Origin: Rothia aerolata
GTDB taxonomy: Bacteria; Actinomycetota; Actinomycetes; Actinomycetales; Micrococcaceae
Length of the DNA: 64,000 nucleotides
Direction: 5' to 3'
Assembly: GCF_014635585.1 (NCBI RefSeq)
Contig: NZ_BMDC01000001.1
Location: 248,001-312,000 of the forward strand
Shown here: positions 46,314 to 54,025 of the stretch, one piece after another
Position numbering within the stretch: the stretch's first letter is position 1
How the letters are laid out: each line of letters opens with the position of its first letter
The notes under the pieces: model-generated
What the model saw: the letters and a program-made list of their open reading frames with translations, nothing else
Told to the model about the DNA's origin: nothing
Database searches by the model: none
Program-made: the position numbers and the translations under genes

Positions 46314-48974
46314 TCAATTTTTACTGTTGAACTCCTGGGCTCGGAGCGACCTCCTCGTGCGATCTAGTTCCTCAAGAATTTCCCGCTGCAGGGCCGCAGT
46401 GGCCTGCTGGTGGCTATCGAGCCAGGCCAGGGTGGCTTTGACCACCGGGTGGGTCTGGGCGCTAGCCTCGGGCGAGTAGAGCGCATGAGGAAAGAGACCG
46501 TTCACAATCCGGCTGGCCATGCCAATCGAGCGGCTCTCCCAGATAGTCTCTAGCCCGTCAAAGAAATCAGTGGTGAAGCTGTCTCGCAGTTCCTGCGGCC
46601 CCATCTGAAAGCCCTGGGCGGTAGCGGAGAGAATCTCGTTGGAGAGCTCAGGGTCAGCCATGACCCGCTGGAACGCCTCGCGCTTGGTCTGCTCAGTAGG
46701 GAAGGCAGCGCTGGCGCAGGCAAAGCCCCGCTCAGAGATGGACGACGGGCTAAAAGTACGTGCCTCATCCAAGCTCTGCTGGCTGATGTTCTCTCGGGCG
46801 GCCAAGGCAATGAGTGCAGACCAGCCCAGGGTCTGGTTGGTGGTCAGCCCCGGAGTTTCTGAGATGTTTTCTTTCACTGTCTCGAAAGCACCGCGGGAGA
46901 CCTCCTGGCACAGCTCCACACCGAGGTCGGTATGGACTGCCAGGGCCAACGCAGCCCTGAGCAAGATCAGCTGGCTGTCGCTGCCGGCAGGTGCCTGAGC
47001 CAGCGCCTCTGAGATAGCCGAGTAGAGGGAGTCGGCAAGCTCCTGCCGCTGAGCAAGGTGAGAAAAACTAAAGATTGCTGCCTGGGCCTGGGACAGCAAA
47101 TTTGCCAGCAGGGTAGAAGAGGTCTCCTGCGGTAAATGATGCTCCACCGCGTGAACGAAGACCCTGCTGGGTAAGCTGGCATCGCGCACCTGATTCCAGA
47201 GACTACCCCAAACCAGGCCCCTGGTTAGCGGATCTTCAAGGGTTGAGACTAACTTCAGGGCTGTACTCAGACCGTCTTCTTCGCTGAGCACCACCTTGGC
47301 ATAGGCAAGGTCTTCGGCGTTGAGCACCAGCAGGTCAGCCTCTTCAACCCGGCGAAGTTCCTCCTGATTCAGGTTGAGCGGAGTTTGCGCAGAGTCACCG
47401 GCCGGAATCTGAATCTCAAGAAGCCCGCTCGAGACCAGCTTTCCTTCGGCGGCTGTAAAAGTCTCAAGCTTCAGTTGATGAGGCCTACCCAGAGAAGAAT
47501 CAGCCCCCGGCGGCAGCTGCTGGATAATCGAGAACTGCCGCAGGGCGCCGTCCTCATCATTATCCCGCCGGGTCGAGAGGGTAGAAATACCGCTGGTCTG
47601 TAGCCAGGCGGCGGCCCAGGCACGAACGTCACGGTCGGTAGCCTCATCCAGCACCGCCAGAAAATCCTGAAGGTCAGTATTACCCCAGGCATGACGCTTG
47701 AAATACTCGCGGGAGGCCCGGATAAAGGATTCAAAACCAACATAGGCAACCAGCTGCTTGAGCACCGATGAGCCCTTGGCGTAGGTAATACCGTCAAAGT
47801 TCTGGCGCGCCGCCTCAAGGTGGGGAATATCGGCAACGATGGGGTGGGTTGTCGGCAGCTGATCCTGGTTATAGGCCCAGGCCTTACGGCGGTTTGCAAA
47901 GGTAACCCAGGCCTGGTCAAAACCATTGGCGGTGTGGGCCCCCAAAGTGCCCATGAATTCCGCAAAAGACTCCTTGAGCCAGAGATCATTCCACCACTTC
48001 ATAGTCACCAAATCACCGAACCACATGTGGCTCATCTCGTGGCAAATCACGTTAGCGCGGTTCTCCAGCTGGGCCTCGGTTGCGCCAGACTCAAAAATGT
48101 AGCTTTCAGTGAAGGTGACCAGGCCGGGGTTTTCCATAGCACCGAGGTTGTACTCGGGAACAAACGCCTGATCGTACTTGTGGAAAGGGTAGGGATAGTC
48201 GAAGAGATCCTGGAAGAAATCTAGGCCCTGCTTGGTGACGGCGAAAATGTTTTCGGTATCGAAATAGGACTTCAGCGACTGGCGGCAGTAGGCAGTCAGC
48301 GGAATCTTGCCCGAATTAGTCTTCGCTGTGGGGGTGTAGAGGTCTGAAGCCACAAAGTACTCACCGGCCAGAACCGTGGTGATATAGGTAGAAATTTTCT
48401 CGGTAGGTTTAAAAACCCGCTTGGAGATGCTGGAATCAGCGGGGTCTTCGATTTCCTTGTCCAGGGTAGCGTTGGAGCTAACCACCCAGCTCTTGGGCGC
48501 TGTGATTCTAAAATTGAACACTGCCTTGAGGTCTGGCTGCTCGAAATTGGGGAAGACCCGGCGGGCATCAGCAGGTTCATACTGGGTATAGAGGTAAACC
48601 TTCTGATCGTTAGGGTCAAAGTAGCGGTGCAGGCCCTCGCCGGAGTTGGAATAGTAAGAACGCCCCATGACGGTCACAATATTTTCATCCTGAAGCCGCG
48701 GGAGCACGATACGAGACCCATCAACCACCTCGTTAATATTCAGATGCTCACCATTGAGCTTCACCGAATCGATGGACTGGTGGATGTAGTCAAGAAAGGT
48801 AGTCTCGCCGGCTTGTGCCCGGAATCGGATAGTGGCTGCCACGGGATAGGTAGCAAAGTCTCGCTCACCGGCATGGGTGAGATCAAGGTGCACATCGTAG
48901 GTATCTACCGTTAGCAGGGCAGACCGAGCTTCAGCTTCTTCTTGAGTCAGGTTTTCATTATTCACGCCCACCAT
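46314..48974 (-). CDS. pepN: aminopeptidase N (M1 family)
   Basis: 886 aa. Exopeptidase motif GAMEN (about residue 283) and zinc motif HEMSHMWFGDLVTMKWWNDL with the third ligand Glu in LKESFAE. C-terminal ERAP1-like helical domain is present. Removes N-terminal residues from peptides. Length typical of actinobacterial PepN; intact. Monocistronic, with the promoter region shared with the tRNA-Leu side. Confidence 0.96.
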   Translation of the reverse strand: MVGVNNENLTQEEAEARSALLTVDTYDVHLDLTHAGERDFATYPVAATIRFRAQAGETTFLDYIHQSIDSVKLNGEHLNINEVVDGSRIVLPRLQDENIVTVMGRSYYSNSGEGLHRYFDPNDQKVYLYTQYEPADARRVFPNFEQPDLKAVFNFRITAPKSWVVSSNATLDKEIEDPADSSISKRVFKPTEKISTYITTVLAGEYFVASDLYTPTAKTNSGKIPLTAYCRQSLKSYFDTENIFAVTKQGLDFFQDLFDYPYPFHKYDQAFVPEYNLGAMENPGLVTFTESYIFESGATEAQLENRANVICHEMSHMWFGDLVTMKWWNDLWLKESFAEFMGTLGAHTANGFDQAWVTFANRRKAWAYNQDQLPTTHPIVADIPHLEAARQNFDGITYAKGSSVLKQLVAYVGFESFIRASREYFKRHAWGNTDLQDFLAVLDEATDRDVRAWAAAWLQTSGISTLSTRRDNDEDGALRQFSIIQQLPPGADSSLGRPHQLKLETFTAAEGKLVSSGLLEIQIPAGDSAQTPLNLNQEELRRVEEADLLVLNAEDLAYAKVVLSEEDGLSTALKLVSTLEDPLTRGLVWGSLWNQVRDASLPSRVFVHAVEHHLPQETSSTLLANLLSQAQAAIFSFSHLAQRQELADSLYSAISEALAQAPAGSDSQLILLRAALALAVHTDLGVELCQEVSRGAFETVKENISETPGLTTNQTLGWSALIALAARENISQQSLDEARTFSPSSISERGFACASAAFPTEQTKREAFQRVMADPELSNEILSATAQGFQMGPQELRDSFTTDFFDGLETIWESRSIGMASRIVNGLFPHALYSPEASAQTHPVVKATLAWLDSHQQATAALQREILEELDRTRRSLRAQEFNSKN

Positions 48975-49259
48975 TGTAGCTACATGTTAGCTAGGTCATA
49001 CGATGGTTGGTGGGTGAGTTGCCTGAACTGGCCGAATTGGGTGGGGTTTGGCCGGTTTGGGAGGGGTGCTGGAAATTTTTCAGATTGGTTTCTTGCGGTT
49101 TGACTAGGGAAAATAGAGTTTTTCTGTACACCTTTCTTGCTTCTGTGGTGCAGGTCATGAAAATTCTGCGGTTTTCAATTTGCGCCCTGCCCATCGGGCG
49201 TGTAAATTATTACCTGTTGCCGCGAGAGGTTCGGAAACGAAACGTCTCGTCAATCACCT

Positions 49260-49347
49260 GCGCGGGTGGCGGAATAGGCAGACGCGCTAGCTTGAGGTGC
49301 TAGTCCTCATATTTACGAGGGTGGGGGTTCAAGTCCCCCTCCGCGCA
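49260..49347 (+). tRNA. tRNA-Leu (GAG)
   Basis: Class II tRNA with long variable arm. Acceptor GCGCGGG pairs with TCCGCGC, anticodon arm CTAGC-TTGAGGT-GCTAG places GAG, T arm GGGGG-TTCAAGT-CCCCC. The CCA end is not encoded. Its 3' end and the following terminator are duplicated 4.5 kb downstream. Confidence 0.96.
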
Positions 49348-49389
49348 CACAGCAAATCCCCGGTTCTGAGGAGCCGGGGTTTTTCTTTG
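49328..49389 (+). repeat. tRNA-Leu-proximal direct repeat (putative attL)
   Basis: 62 bp comprising the last 20 bases of tRNA-Leu and its terminator. It matches 53844-53905 almost throughout, with one C-run length change and a few substitutions. This is the usual footprint of tRNA-targeted integration. Confidence 0.75.
49355..49389 (+). terminator. terminator of tRNA-Leu
   Basis: Stem ATCCCCGG / CCGGGG followed by TTTTTCTTT. Near-identical hairpins recur at 50557 and 53871. Confidence 0.9.
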
Positions 49390-49438
49390 CCCGGTAAAAC
49401 TTGTGGGTTATAGGGCAAATCTGTGCCCGTCTCGCTCA

Positions 49439-49501
49439 GGAGCCGGCTTCTGAACAAAAGGTCGTTTATTAAGCGGTTTTTTGCAGAGAAGCCGGCTCCT
49501 T
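49439..49501. repeat. inverted repeat AGGAGCCGGCTTCT
   Basis: 14-bp perfect arms (AGGAGCCGGCTTCT / AGAAGCCGGCTCCT) with a 35-nt loop. The right-arm sequence occurs again at 54004-54017, outside the other island end. Confidence 0.8.
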
Positions 49502-49567
49502 TCAATCCAATGCCCGGTCACTTCCCCAGAATGGGTCAGTATGCCGAGTCACCGCTTAGATTACAGA

Positions 49568-49624
49568 CGCCGCTTCAGCGACATTTCGCCGGTTTGTGAC
49601 CGGCGAAATATCGTTGAAGCGGCG
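49568..49624. repeat. 57-bp CGCC-type palindrome
   Basis: 26-nt arms, 5-nt loop, near-perfect. Fits CGCC-N15-CGCC-N11-GGCG-N15-GGCG, the same layout as the GTAC elements with a different tetramer. Confidence 0.85.
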
Positions 49625-49666
49625 ACTCAAAGAAACAGGGGTCATCTGCACGGGCTGCCATGATCG

Positions 49667-49725
49667 CCGAGTGGCCATTTTTAGACCGTTTTTCTCCGAT
49701 TTTCGGTATAAAAATGGACTCTCGG
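49667..49725. repeat. 59-bp CCGA-type palindrome, copy 2
   Basis: Tetramers CCGA, CCGT, TCGG, TCGG with spacers 15, 13, 15. Closely related to the element at 19825; in the two copies loop and arm bases have changed together in places. Confidence 0.85.
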
Positions 49726-49774
49726 CAAAGCACGGTAGGAAAGGTACAAGTTTCTTCTTGCTGGGCTACCTAAG

Positions 49775-49832
49775 GTACACATGAATTCCCTGGGTACACT
49801 TCTAGACATGTACCCAGGGAATTCGTGTGTAC
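49775..49832. repeat. 58-bp GTAC palindrome, copy 4
   Basis: GTAC-N15-GTAC-N12-GTAC-N15-GTAC exactly. Sister of the copy at 19935, including GTAC words 27 nt outside both ends. In the inner tetramer this copy has GTAC where the other has GCAC. Confidence 0.95.
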
Positions 49833-50025
49833 CTTAGGGCTAGCCGTGTGAATTTGCGTGTACCGAGAGCCTGTTTCAGTGCATAATTCAGGCGTGCCCC
49901 ATATCGCAGGTGCTGGAATTCTAGGTGGTAGTGGGTTGAGGTTAGCTTCTGGGACTAACCTGTGGGGCCGGTTGCCTTGTCTTTGCTGGAGAGCGGGGTG
50001 TTGAGAACACAGATTTGTCCTATAA

Positions 50026-50088
50026 CCCCGAACCACCAGATATTGACCGAGGGCACAAGAAATGGGCTGGTGGTTCAGTCACTTTCTG
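50026..50088 (+). repeat. 63-bp repeat, copy 1
   Basis: Begins CCCCGAACCACCAG and contains GGGCTGGTGGTTCAGTCACT. A similar 62-bp copy is at 53919-53980 and a shorter related piece at 28683-28711. GAACCACCAG and CTGGTGGTTC form an inverted repeat within it. Confidence 0.75.
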
Positions 50089-50166
50089 TAATATATCTCA
50101 CTCTTGTTGGCTAGCTGTTTTAGTTTTAACTAGCCCCTAGGTAGAAGAAGAGAAAGGCCCCTGACT

Positions 50167-50550
50167 TTGGCTTCGTCAACAATCAACGCAATTACTTCTT
50201 GGACACTCATTGCCGAATGCCCTATTCCTGAAGACATTAACGAAGTACTGGCTAATGGTGAAGTTCCCCATGTGGCTTTCAAAACCCTGCGAGATTCAGC
50301 GGTCTTTACCAATAAGCGCCTCATCATCCGTGATGCTCAGGGTCTTACTGGTAAGAAGGTGGAAATGTATTCTTTGCCCTATACTTCAATCAACATGTGG
50401 TCTAGCGAGAACTCGGGCAAAGTGCTTGATATGAACGCTGAGCTTGAACTCTGGACCCGTGCCGGTCACTTCAAGCTCAAAATTGGTAAAGACTTGAACA
50501 TCCGCGCTATCGACCGGCTAATTAGTAACTGCGTTTTGGGTTCAGATTAA
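50167..50550 (+). CDS. bacterial PH-domain protein
   Basis: 127 aa, TTG start with AGAGAAAGG upstream. Sequence pattern FKTLRDSAVFTNKRLIIRDAQGLTGKKVEMYSLPY followed by LDMNAELELWTRAGHFKLKI is typical of short bPH_1 (YyaB/YvbH-like) proteins. No membrane segment. Function of the family is unknown. Followed at once by a terminator that resembles the tRNA-Leu one. Confidence 0.8.
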   Translation: MASSTINAITSWTLIAECPIPEDINEVLANGEVPHVAFKTLRDSAVFTNKRLIIRDAQGLTGKKVEMYSLPYTSINMWSSENSGKVLDMNAELELWTRAGHFKLKIGKDLNIRAIDRLISNCVLGSD

Positions 50551-50556
50551 AGTTCA

Positions 50557-50589
50557 AATCCCCGGTTCCGAGGAGCCGGGGATTTTTCT
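50557..50589 (+). terminator. terminator after the PH-domain gene
   Basis: Stem ATCCCCGG / CCGGGGAT followed by TTTTTCTT. Nearly the same sequence as the tRNA-Leu terminator. Confidence 0.9.
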
Positions 50590-51058
50590 TGCAAGGCTAC
50601 CACGAGGCTGAGCCCTGGGGTGGTCTGCCACCGCTCTCGCAGGAGACAGAGCATCACCCAGCAGAACGTACAGTTTACGTTCCTGTCTCGAATGATCTAT
50701 CGAGGTTCCCGCTACCCGGTATGAATCCATACTCTGCTGTTTACACATCCGATTTCCAAGACGAATTAGGGCAGCTTCTTAATCTTCACCTCAACCAGAA
50801 AATTCGGGAACGCCCTGTCGTGGTTGATTTAGTTATCGGTGTCAATAACCTATACCAAATGAATTCGTGGTTGGTTTCCTCCCCTCCGACAAGGCAGGAG
50901 ACTACTCGTCCCTCATCCGCAAAGCCCGCGGCAAAGGTCTATGCGTAATCACGACAAACGCCAAGGCCTCATACTCGATAAATAAAGACGGTGAACCAAT
51001 CCCTAGCGTGAGCATCGGAATACTCACCCCAAAGCAGCTGAGCGATTTGCTGGGCTAG
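50589..51058 (+). pseudogene. broken HIRAN-like gene
   Basis: Two overlapping frames join near 50848: the first contributes an N-terminal part ending ERPVVVDLVIGVNN, the second continues with EFVVGFLPSDKAGDY and SIGILTPKQL to the stop at 51058. The VGFLPSDKAGDYSSLI block parallels the VGRLSPEDSALYWKPI block of the protein at 45006. One frameshift separates the halves; the true start is unclear. Alternatively an unrelated small gene with a sequencing error. Confidence 0.45.
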
Positions 51059-51277
51059 GCTCCTGGTAGCTTGCGACACGTCACTTGTAACCTTTAAAGA
51101 CCACAAGGGCTTTCCTCTACCCTTTTAAATACACGCTTACTCAAGATAGGAGGATTCACCATAGGAAACGCCCAAGCTTTCAACCGCATCGAATCCCAGC
51201 TGGCTGCGCTGTAGCGATGTGCTGTGCAGAGCTAAATAAAACCCCCGACAACCTTCTCCGACTACCGGGGCAATATT

Positions 51278-52138
51278 TTATGCCACTAGTAACTCTTGAA
51301 CTGAATTAATATGGTGAGGAAGCCCTTCTGCTGTCATCGGGATGATACCTAATTCTTCCCAATCAGCTGAAGCTTCATTGTATATTTTGACCTGACCCTT
51401 CGTTCGAGGATATTCAATTACAGCGAGCACAGGAGCATCAGGGGAGATGCGGACCTCTTGGTTCCTACGAACATCAAAGAGGGAAGCTCCCTCATCACGA
51501 AGTTTATTGATTTGGAAATTCCAAGCAATAACTCTGTCCCTTAGCTCCTGTGAGGGATTACCTAAGAAAGAAAAGGCTCTTGCGATCTCTTGATATTTAT
51601 CCGAGACAACAGCGATGTCAATCTTCGCTGACCCATTTTTAACTTCTAGTTTAGGACGTTCGACCAAGCGCTTAGCTACGACCCCATTTCTTAGGTAGCT
51701 CTCTCGAGCTAGACGCCTGAGGTCAGTTACCCTATGCGTACTATGTTGGGTCTCTCCGGACCTAGCAATGATTCTTGCGAACAGTAAATCCGCAACTTCA
51801 TCAGCGCTATTACCAGATGCAGGCATGGGCGCATCAATTTGAAGCAGCCCATAATTCTGTCGTCGTACACGCTCTACATACGAAAAAACTGAAGAGTGTA
51901 AATCTAAACCAATCTGTGATTGACCAACAGAATATGCTGCTAAATCATGTTCAAACCCGCGTAAGAATTCAGCAAACTCCTTGCGTGGCCCACCAATATC
52001 CGGAATATCTCGGTACCTGGTTATAAATCGGGTGGCCGAGTCGCCAGTTTTACTGCTTGAAGCTATAACTCCAACACCTACGGTATCGGGCCTCCCAGAA
52101 TCTGGTACATAACGTACGACCCAGTAACGGTACAGCAA
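51278..52138 (-). CDS. DUF3037-family protein
   Basis: 286 aa, TTG start with GAGGAGG 7 nt upstream. N-terminal LYRYWVVRYVPDSGRPDTVGVGVIA is the DUF3037 hallmark. C-terminal half has no recognised domain. It directly follows a HipA-like gene (16 nt gap), a pairing often seen for DUF3037. Intact. Might modulate or be a target of the kinase-like partner; unproven. Confidence 0.8.
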   Translation of the reverse strand: MLYRYWVVRYVPDSGRPDTVGVGVIASSSKTGDSATRFITRYRDIPDIGGPRKEFAEFLRGFEHDLAAYSVGQSQIGLDLHSSVFSYVERVRRQNYGLLQIDAPMPASGNSADEVADLLFARIIARSGETQHSTHRVTDLRRLARESYLRNGVVAKRLVERPKLEVKNGSAKIDIAVVSDKYQEIARAFSFLGNPSQELRDRVIAWNFQINKLRDEGASLFDVRRNQEVRISPDAPVLAVIEYPRTKGQVKIYNEASADWEELGIIPMTAEGLPHHINSVQELLVA

Positions 52139-52153
52139 GTTTGCCTCCTCTCT

Positions 52154-52923
52154 TTACGAATTCTTTTGATAATACCGCAGTCTGCCGACGGTATACTCGA
52201 TACGGTTCTTTACATACTTAACCATTTGGGTTATTTCATCCGATGCTACATTCCATTCTTTCGGCATTACCCTCAACAAATGAGAAAAATCGAAAGAAGC
52301 TAATGAATTGACGGATTCTACTGCTGCTTCCCAATATTCTGCAGGTATCCCGCGAGGGATAGTTGGTAAAATCGGACGGCCAGATGGTTGAAAAACTTCC
52401 GGAAATGGCGTCCCATTTCATGAGAGCCGAACCAGTAACCTTGGTCAAGAGAGTAGATAGAGTGGTCTTCTGAAGCAGCGTACATTATTTGGATATCCTC
52501 AGCGTTACAAAGTAACCAAAGTGCCACTAACTTAGGTATGCGCTGAAAATTATCGTCTTTAGTAATGTACTCGATACCGTTCTCAGGTAGAAGAACATTT
52601 TTCACTTCTTTAGAACCGAACATAGGAAGCCTAGGAACGATAGTTTGTCCCATACGCGTGCCTGCCATATCTGCAGGCGGATCGACTATGGCCCAATCAC
52701 AAACCGGAGCACCTATTGCTTTCCCAACTTCAATTGAGACAATCTCGTTGATAGGTGTTTCTCGGTTACCCCTATTTTCAAAATCTTTACACCAATAGTC
52801 TGACCCGTCTGATGCAAGTACAAGGAGTGGTCTTTCACCTGTATCTGCAACATCCAAGATTGCATCAGCTTGGACCCTATAGGGACCAGGAAATCTTGTT
52901 ACAGAGGCTAGTGAATCTGTCAT
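52154..52923 (-). pseudogene. HipA-like kinase gene with a frameshift
   Basis: The ATG frame (52923) gives the N-terminal two thirds (VLASDGSDYWCKDFENRGN, NEIVSIEVGKAIGAP, YSLDQGYWFGS) of the HipA_2 kinase-like family and then drifts to a stop at 52318. From about 52410 another frame continues with PFPEVFQPSGRPILPTIP and ends RLRYYQKNS at 52154, which fits the family C-terminus. The two parts are offset by one base, consistent with loss of one base. Restored, the protein would be about 256 aa. Could be real decay or an assembly error. Confidence 0.7.
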
Positions 52924-52978
52924 TGCCTCGTATCTTCCTCAATCAAAATGTGCGTTTAGGTTTAAAAGAGTACCGTAA

Positions 52979-53275
52979 CTAGGCAAATGAACCAGCTATT
53001 TGCCGTGTACCGCTTGGTAGCGAGCGCCGTTCCCACTCTAGGGTTACGGTTACTGGTGGTTGTGTAGGTGCATTTGAGTCGCTCTGTGACCAATTGAGCC
53101 ATTCCAGGGGAGATGTCGGTGACTTCTGCGACCGCTTGGAGGTTCTTCTGAGTAAGGATATGACTGCCGATTTCCCATCGGTCGAGAGTCTGACAGGTGG
53201 TTGCCATTTTTAGGCGAGCGGGTCTTGGCTGAGGTCGGCATGCTCGCGGGCTTTGCGGATATGGTCTTGAAGGGT
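52979..53275 (-). pseudogene. XRE-type helix-turn-helix remnant
   Basis: Pieces in three frames line up as one regulator: TLQDHIRKAREHADLSQD, then KMATTCQTLDRWEIGSH, then PLEWLNW. This is the layout of phage-repressor/HipB-like XRE proteins. At least two frameshifts and no usable start. It lies just upstream of the HipA-like gene on the same strand, the position of an antitoxin/repressor. Confidence 0.6.
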
Positions 53276-53440
53276 TCAGGTTGGTAGTCCCATGTGTCTA
53301 TTGTAGCTAGACTCGTTGCATTCGTTCCATTTGGATGGTTCGAGATGTTCTTGTGGTCCTCTCATTAATATTGTCTTCTAGTAATAGTGTATTGCCTATC
53401 TTGCAAATGGGCAGCAAAACATAAACAGACACTCGGTTAG

Positions 53441-53677
53441 ACCCGATGGACTGAGTCACTTGAGATAAGGCCATTACCGAGGTTTGCACATAAAGGATAT
53501 TGGCAGCAGGTCAACTACCTGCAGCCAAATCATATAATCAGACCTTCTGAGACTTCTGTAAGGAAAATTCTGGGGGGTCAATTATCTTATCAAGAAGAGA
53601 CTCTCTTGCACTACGCCTTGGAATCTCTTTTGGAGGAGGGGATTCAAGAAGTCCCGCATAGCGCAACCTCTAGCTAA
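53441..53677 (+). other. 78-codon open stretch, possible gene fragment
   Basis: Readable from ACC after a TAG; contains RFAHKGYWQQVNYLQPNHII and ETLLHYALESLLEEG before TAA. Composition looks protein-like, but there is no start codon or ribosome site and no family match. Possibly the 3' end of a truncated island gene. Confidence 0.25.
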
Positions 53678-53843
53678 TTCCAGGCGAACGCTGGCGGCGG
53701 ATACCCAGCTAGCAACTTTCCGAAAATGCGGGAAGCCAGCTCCGTTGACACAGTCAACAGACTCTATTCACCGGTATTCAGCTAGTCTAAGAGACACTTG
53801 ATTATTCAAGGTTTCTTTGGCTCATTTTAGGTAAATGCAGGTT

Positions 53844-53905
53844 TTCAAGTCCCCCCTCCGCGCACAAAACAAATCCCCGGTTCTGAGGAGCCGGGGATTT
53901 TCTTT
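53844..53905 (+). repeat. distal tRNA-Leu direct repeat (putative attR)
   Basis: 62 bp matching the tRNA-Leu 3' end plus terminator (49328-49389). Includes TTCAAGT, a C-run, CTCCGCGCACA and the terminator hairpin ending TTTTCTTT. Confidence 0.75.
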
Positions 53906-53918
53906 ATCCCAGAAGACT

Positions 53919-53980
53919 CCCCGAGCCGCCAGGAATTGATCGAGACACAAGAAACGGGCTGGTGGTTCAGTCACTTGCTG
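53919..53980 (+). repeat. 63-bp repeat, copy 2
   Basis: Begins CCCCGAGCCGCCAG and contains ACGGGCTGGTGGTTCAGTCA; similar over its whole length to 50026-50088. The end GCTGGTGGCTCGGCGGG partly pairs with its start. Confidence 0.75.
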
Positions 53981-54025
53981 GTGGCTCGGCGGGTTAGGCG
54001 TTGAGAAGCCGGCTCCTGCACGTTC

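Larger units (their letters stand above)
49348..50166. other. 819-bp region of stacked palindromes without genes
   Basis: Holds the tRNA terminator, a 63-nt inverted repeat (49439), three fixed-architecture palindromes (49568, 49667, 49775) with centres about 100-108 bp apart, and one copy of a 63-bp repeat (50026). Short open frames here run through the palindromes and have no ribosome sites. Confidence 0.75.
49348..53843. mobile_element. decayed genomic island at tRNA-Leu
   Basis: About 4.5 kb bounded by a duplicated tRNA 3' end. The G+C content falls in 50.1-53.8 kb and codon use differs from the core. Contents: palindrome cluster, PH-domain gene, broken HIRAN-like gene, DUF3037 gene, frameshifted HipA-like gene, XRE remnant and unassigned AT-rich sequence. 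No integrase or transposase is visible, so it is likely an immobile remnant. Confidence 0.65.
53276..54025. other. 750-bp region at the right island end
   Basis: AT-rich sequence without a supported intact gene up to the direct repeat at 53844, then a terminator (53871) and 63-bp repeat copy 2. A 78-codon open stretch without a start codon lies at 53441-53677. Confidence 0.6.

Noticed and set aside
49481-49784. Short open frames across the palindrome cluster
   Set aside because: They run through inverted repeats, lack ribosome sites and resemble nothing; chance frames.
51148-51213. Short reading frame after AGGAGG with an ATA start (IGNAQAFNRIES..)
   Set aside because: A good ribosome-site-like word but a non-standard start and only 18 codons; probably a remnant within the island.
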